A stretch of DNA of 10,529 nt. It comes from REEB481 sp041170785 (lineage in GTDB: Bacteria > Bacteroidota > Bacteroidia > NS11-12g > UBA955). How positions within the stretch are numbered: position 1 is the stretch's first letter; each line of letters begins with the position of its first letter. The DNA is taken from contig JBEDND010000239.1 of assembly GCA_041170785.1 (NCBI GenBank), forward strand, positions 1-10,529, in the 5' to 3' direction. Below the pieces are notes generated by a model, which worked only from the letters and a program-made list of their open reading frames with translations, was not told where the DNA came from and did no database searches. This document shows, piece by piece, positions 7,958 through 10,529 of this stretch. Made by a program: the position numbers and the translations under genes.

Positions 7958-7972
7958 AACCAAGCCTTGGTT
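7958..7972. other. 15-nt perfect palindrome between convergent genes
   Basis: AACCAAGCCTTGGTT is a perfect inverted repeat around a single central base. It overlaps the stop codon of the porin gene and lies in the 84-nt gap between two converging genes. As RNA it could form a 6-bp stem with a GCC loop, but no U-run follows on either strand, so a classic intrinsic terminator is not supported. It may simply be chance or a weak bidirectional pause site. Confidence 0.25.
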
Positions 7973-8675
7973 ACTGCGCTTTTGGCTTCCTGTGAAACAG
8001 CACCATTCCATGATCCCAGGTTGTACGCACGCCCAACAGCAAAACCGTTGCATTGGTTTTCACCGAGCCATCGCCAATAACGGGCACTGAACTGATGTTG
8101 TACAGTCCGCGGTTGTTTCTGACTTCAACCGAAAACATGAGCTTTTTGCTCAGGGGAAGATTCAGACCCAATCCCGTGGATAAACCAAAATCAACCTGTT
8201 TGATGCGGGCATTGTTGCGTTCGCGCCTGGGGGCAATCTGGTCGCCGGAAGTTACGGTTCCTTGTTGCACCAAATAGCCGACATACGGCCCTGCGTTGAT
8301 GAAGAAGTGCTTCTTTTTTCCAAAGCTGGTGCGAAGCAGCACGGGCAAAGTGAGGTAATCCCAATTGGTGCGGCTGGTAATCACACCCAAAGGATTCCCG
8401 TTGACATCGGTAGCCTGTCCGGTCCACAACGAACCTTTTCTTTCAAAAGACAAGCCGGATCGCAGGGAAAGCACCTTCCCAAGAAAGTACTGATACGTAA
8501 ACCCGCCGGAAAACGCGATGCCCGGTCCATGCAGGTTCACGATGCTGTTTCCCCGCAGGGAGATGGAACCTGTGCCGCCCTCCACACCGATGCTGTATGG
8601 ACGGGTTTGCGCATGCACGTTGGCGCTCAAGGCCAGGAGGATTCCAAAGAAATACCCTTTGTTCAGGTTGGACAT
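7971..8675 (-). CDS. Porin-family outer-membrane beta-barrel protein
   Basis: A 234-residue protein of the OMP_b-brl_2/'PorT-like' type abundant in Bacteroidota. The signal peptide is residues 1-22 (MSNLNKGYF, hydrophobic, ending NVHA|Q). The mature chain alternates short amphipathic strands and turns: YSIGVEGGTGSISL, the SGGFTYQYFLGKVLSLRSGLSFERKG pair split at residues 56-81, WDYLTLPVLLRTSFG (105-119), FINAGPYVGYLV (125-136), FGLSTGLGLNLPL (163-175) and a last strand ATVLLLGVRTTW (209-220). The YLTLPVLL and INAGPYVGYL segments are typical of the family. Unusually, about 14 residues (DHGMVLFHRKPKAQ) follow the last strand, so the protein does not end in the usual terminal aromatic residue. 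Function is unknown: transport, adhesion or structure are all possible. The start is 56 nt beyond the nucleotidyltransferase stop, so the two may share a transcript. I see no TAnnTTTG element in that gap. Confidence 0.85.
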   Translation of the reverse strand: MSNLNKGYFFGILLALSANVHAQTRPYSIGVEGGTGSISLRGNSIVNLHGPGIAFSGGFTYQYFLGKVLSLRSGLSFERKGSLWTGQATDVNGNPLGVITSRTNWDYLTLPVLLRTSFGKKKHFFINAGPYVGYLVQQGTVTSGDQIAPRRERNNARIKQVDFGLSTGLGLNLPLSKKLMFSVEVRNNRGLYNISSVPVIGDGSVKTNATVLLLGVRTTWDHGMVLFHRKPKAQ

Positions 8676-8731
8676 GTGCTGTAAACGGATTGAAGCGGAT
8701 TTATTGTGTTTTGGAGGTTTGGCGATAAACT

Positions 8732-9010
8732 TCAGATGCCGGAATGCGCATAAATCAACTCCTTTTCTTGACCTGCAAAGGGCTTGATGTATGGAGAAAT
8801 GCCCTGGGAAGAGACTAAATCAACCCTGGCATTCAACAATTCCTCCAGATCTGTTTGCATCCGAAAAAACTCCAGCCCGATTCTTTGGGAATAATCCAAA
8901 TCAACCAGGATGTCTATGTCGCTGTCCGGGTTGTTTGTTCCTCTGGCCCTGGAACCAAACAGAGAGGCTTTTAAAACCGGTCTGGTTTTAAAATAATCCC
9001 GAAGGAGCAT
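8732..9010 (-). CDS. MNT-type nucleotidyltransferase, probable frameshifted N-terminus
   Basis: Small nucleotidyltransferase-fold protein (MNT/MntA type, antitoxin-like relatives of the HepT-MntA systems). In the 92 residues from the ATG at 9010 the active-site pattern is complete: LFGSRARG with G19/S20, DSDIDILVD with D31 and D33, and a third acidic residue D64 in RVDLVS. The family normally has about 8-10 more residues before this start. An ATG at 9033 gives MSLKKAK and then stops at 9010-9012, overlapping the 9010 ATG. Adding one A to the A6 run (T6 on the + strand, 9019-9024) would join the frames to give MSLKKSQVMLLRDYF, a 100-residue product of normal family length. So the gene is either translated from 9010 as a slightly short form, or carries a one-base deletion (real or a sequencing error). 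No HepT/DUF86 gene follows; the next gene is a porin. The family call is strong, the start uncertain. Confidence 0.82.
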   Translation of the reverse strand: MLLRDYFKTRPVLKASLFGSRARGTNNPDSDIDILVDLDYSQRIGLEFFRMQTDLEELLNARVDLVSSQGISPYIKPFAGQEKELIYAHSGI

Positions 9011-9033
9011 TACTTGGCTTTTTTCAGCGACAT
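9010..9033 (-). other. Out-of-frame seven-codon start segment (MSLKKAK) of the nucleotidyltransferase
   Basis: Read on the - strand, ATG at 9033 begins seven codons (MSLKKAK) closed by TAA at 9010-9012, whose bases overlap the downstream ATG (TAATG). It resembles the missing N-terminus of the nucleotidyltransferase, shifted by one base at the A6 run 9019-9024. Alternatively it is a leader peptide coupled to the main gene through the stop/start overlap, or simply 5' untranslated RNA. Confidence 0.5.
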
Positions 9034-9038
9034 GAAAA

Positions 9039-9072
9039 CAAAGATAAAGCTACATGGGAGTCATGTTCGCAA
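9039..9072 (-). promoter_or_regulatory. Bacteroidota-type promoter for the nucleotidyltransferase
   Basis: On the - strand, TATCTTTG (9039-9046) matches the Bacteroidota -7 consensus TAnnTTTG perfectly. A TTG at 9070-9072 lies 23 nt upstream, at the long end of the usual -33 spacing. The expected transcription start falls at or within a few bases of the ATG at 9033, so the transcript would be leaderless from 9033 or carry a leader of about 23 nt to the ATG at 9010. It sits in the short gap after the aldehyde dehydrogenase gene, so the nucleotidyltransferase (and perhaps the porin) can be expressed separately from that gene. Confidence 0.55.
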
Positions 9073-9102
9073 TCATCATCATAAATCAACATCATGCCTT
9101 CC

Positions 9103-10467
9103 TCATCCAAGACCCATCAGCCGCTTGATCCATTTCAGCTTCCCTGCCGTACGCGGATGATATTTCAGGTTCGGCTCAAACCAGGTTGGTTTGTCCAGGA
9201 TGCTCTTGTAGTGCGAAAACGTGCGAAACCCGTATTCGCCGTGGTAGGAACCCATGCCGCTGTGGCCCACACCGCCAAACGGAAGTCGGCTGTTGCTCAG
9301 GTGCATCAAGGCGTCATTCACCGCGCCGCCGCCAAAGGAAACTTCGCGCAGGAGTTTTCGCTTCGCTTCGGCGTTGGAGGTAAAGATGTAACAAGACAGC
9401 GGCTTGGCGCCTTCTTTGATTTTGGCGATGGCCGCATCCAGCGACTGATATGCGATTACAGGCAAAATGGGTCCGAAGATTTCTTCCTGCATCACCGCAT
9501 CTTCGAAGTTTACGCCGCGCATCAGCGTGGGTTCGAATACACGCGTTGCCTGGTCGTAGGTTCCGCCGCAGAAGATCTTTTCCTTGTCGAGCAAGCCCGC
9601 CAAACGCTGCAGGTTCCGGCTGTTGATGATCTGCACGTAATTGTCATGGGCGACGGCAAACTGCTGCCGTTCGATTTCCTGCCTGGCCCGCTCCAGAAAT
9701 GCCTGCTCGATGGATTCGTGCACCAGCACGTAATCGGGCGCGACACAGGTTTGTCCGGCGTTGAAAAACTTGGCCCAGATCAGACGTCTGACAGTGGTGT
9801 TTAAATCACAGTCTTCGGTGATGATGGCGGGGCTCTTGCCGCCCAGCTCCAGCGTTACCGGCGTGAGGTGCGCCGCGGCCGCCTGATACACGATTTTGCC
9901 CACGGCCGTGCTTCCGGTAAAGAAGATTTTGTCGAAGCGCTGCGCCAGCAAAGCTGTGGTTTCCGGAACGCCGCCTTCCACCACTTTCAGAAAGGCCGGA
10001 TCGAACTGTGTGTTGATTAGTTCCGCCATCAATTTGCTGCATTCGGGCGCCAGCTCACTGGGCTTCATCACGGCGGTATTTCCGGCGCCGATGGCCGAAA
10101 TGGCCGGAAGCAGGGTCAGGTAGAAGGGATAGTTCCAGGTGCCGATGATGAGGGAAACGCCCAGGGGTTCGGGCATGATGTAACTCTTTGCGGGGAAGTT
10201 GGCCAGGTCGGTGCGCACCCTTTTGGGTTTTGCCCAGCGCTTGAGCTGCCGGATGTTTTCGTTGATTTCGGCATAGAGCAGCGACAGTTCACTGGTGAAG
10301 GTATCGAACTCCGACTTGCCGAAATCTATGTGGATGGCCTGATAGAACTGCGGCTCGTAGGCCTGCAGCAGCGCCCGGAGTTGCTTCAGCTGCGCGATGC
10401 GCCAGGCCAGGTCTTTGGTTTGGTTGGTATTGAAAAATGCGCGTTGCGCTGCGACGATTTGTTCCAT
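9103..10467 (-). CDS. Class-3 aldehyde dehydrogenase (ALDH3 family)
   Basis: NAD(P)+-dependent oxidation of medium/long-chain or aromatic aldehydes to acids, by analogy with ALDH3/fatty-aldehyde dehydrogenases. From the ATG at 10467 it is 454 residues, a typical length for this class, which lacks the extra N-terminal segment of ALDH1/2. Key residues are all present (numbered from 10467): GTWNYPF with N112, K135 in MKPSE, the GSTAVGK dinucleotide loop (185-191), the general base E207 in LELGGKSP, catalytic C241 in GQTCVAP, and EEIFGP (328-333). The C-terminal part has the ALDH3 signatures LPFGGVGHSGMG and HGEYGFRTFSH. There is no membrane tail, so it is predicted soluble. The frame extends to an ATG at 10509, but that adds a Gln/Pro-rich MPFGLRLGQQPQQP that looks unlike the family, and a CATCTTTG -7-like element (10511-10518) abuts it. 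The substrate cannot be read from sequence. Confidence 0.93.
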   Translation of the reverse strand: MEQIVAAQRAFFNTNQTKDLAWRIAQLKQLRALLQAYEPQFYQAIHIDFGKSEFDTFTSELSLLYAEINENIRQLKRWAKPKRVRTDLANFPAKSYIMPEPLGVSLIIGTWNYPFYLTLLPAISAIGAGNTAVMKPSELAPECSKLMAELINTQFDPAFLKVVEGGVPETTALLAQRFDKIFFTGSTAVGKIVYQAAAAHLTPVTLELGGKSPAIITEDCDLNTTVRRLIWAKFFNAGQTCVAPDYVLVHESIEQAFLERARQEIERQQFAVAHDNYVQIINSRNLQRLAGLLDKEKIFCGGTYDQATRVFEPTLMRGVNFEDAVMQEEIFGPILPVIAYQSLDAAIAKIKEGAKPLSCYIFTSNAEAKRKLLREVSFGGGAVNDALMHLSNSRLPFGGVGHSGMGSYHGEYGFRTFSHYKSILDKPTWFEPNLKYHPRTAGKLKWIKRLMGLG

Positions 10468-10510
10468 TGGCTGTTGCGGTTGCTGCCCAAGCCGAAGCCC
10501 GAAGGGCATT

Positions 10511-10518
10511 CAAAGATG
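10511..10518 (-). promoter_or_regulatory. Possible -7 element for the aldehyde dehydrogenase gene
   Basis: On the - strand, CATCTTTG matches the Bacteroidota -7 consensus TAnnTTTG except at the first base. It lies directly against the 10509 ATG, so transcription from it would begin downstream of that codon, favouring the ATG at 10467 with a leader of roughly 35-40 nt. The -33 region would fall outside the window, so this cannot be completed. Confidence 0.25.
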
Positions 10519-10529
10519 CGGCTTTGGGT

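Noticed and set aside
9072..9083. Short ATC trinucleotide run upstream of the nucleotidyltransferase
   Set aside because: It has only about three to four imperfect units. This is within chance, and there is no sign of a functional repeat array.
10468..10509. Upstream ATG start of the aldehyde dehydrogenase at 10509
   Set aside because: The extra 14 residues are Gln/Pro-rich and do not look like the ALDH3 N-terminus. A -7-like element directly abuts the codon, so transcription would begin after it.

Overview
This looks like a chromosomal, housekeeping-type segment from a member of the Bacteroidota. It has a moderately GC-rich genome, and I would guess the Sphingobacteriia/Chitinophagia/Saprospiria side of the phylum. 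The case rests on gene content: a type IX secretion 'plug' (DUF5103) protein, an ftsK-lolA pair, a porin-family beta-barrel of the Bacteroidota OMP_b-brl_2 kind, and a Bacteroidota-type -7 promoter element (TAnnTTTG) upstream of one gene. There is no phage, transposon, CRISPR array, tRNA or rRNA in the window.

Left block, + strand (1-3306): a tightly packed apparent operon. It holds a Nif3-like dinuclear-metal protein (5' end cut by the window edge), a coiled-coil/C4 zinc-ribbon protein (COG1579) overlapping it by 10 nt, and a secreted 500-residue helical-repeat (TPR) protein whose layout recalls the eukaryotic IML2/TTC39 (DUF3808) family.

Middle block, - strand (3334-6475): ftsK, the chromosome-segregation DNA translocase, followed by lolA, the periplasmic lipoprotein carrier. 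They are 25 nt apart and probably co-transcribed. The block converges on the left operon with only 27 nt between stop codons. A short divergent intergenic region (about 130 nt) separates ftsK from the T9SS plug-protein gene on the + strand (6606-7886).

Right block, - strand (7971-10467/10509): in transcription order, a class-3 aldehyde dehydrogenase, a small MNT-type nucleotidyltransferase, and a porin-family outer-membrane beta-barrel protein. The nucleotidyltransferase is the oddest gene here. Its family-like N-terminus is out of frame by one base at a run of six A's, just behind a well-matched promoter, and it has no HepT/DUF86 partner.

Several genes serve the cell envelope (lolA, T9SS plug, porin, the exported TPR protein), but they do not form one pathway operon. 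I did not find a convincing new multi-gene system. The points most worth a second look are the nucleotidyltransferase frameshift and the IML2/TTC39-like exported protein.
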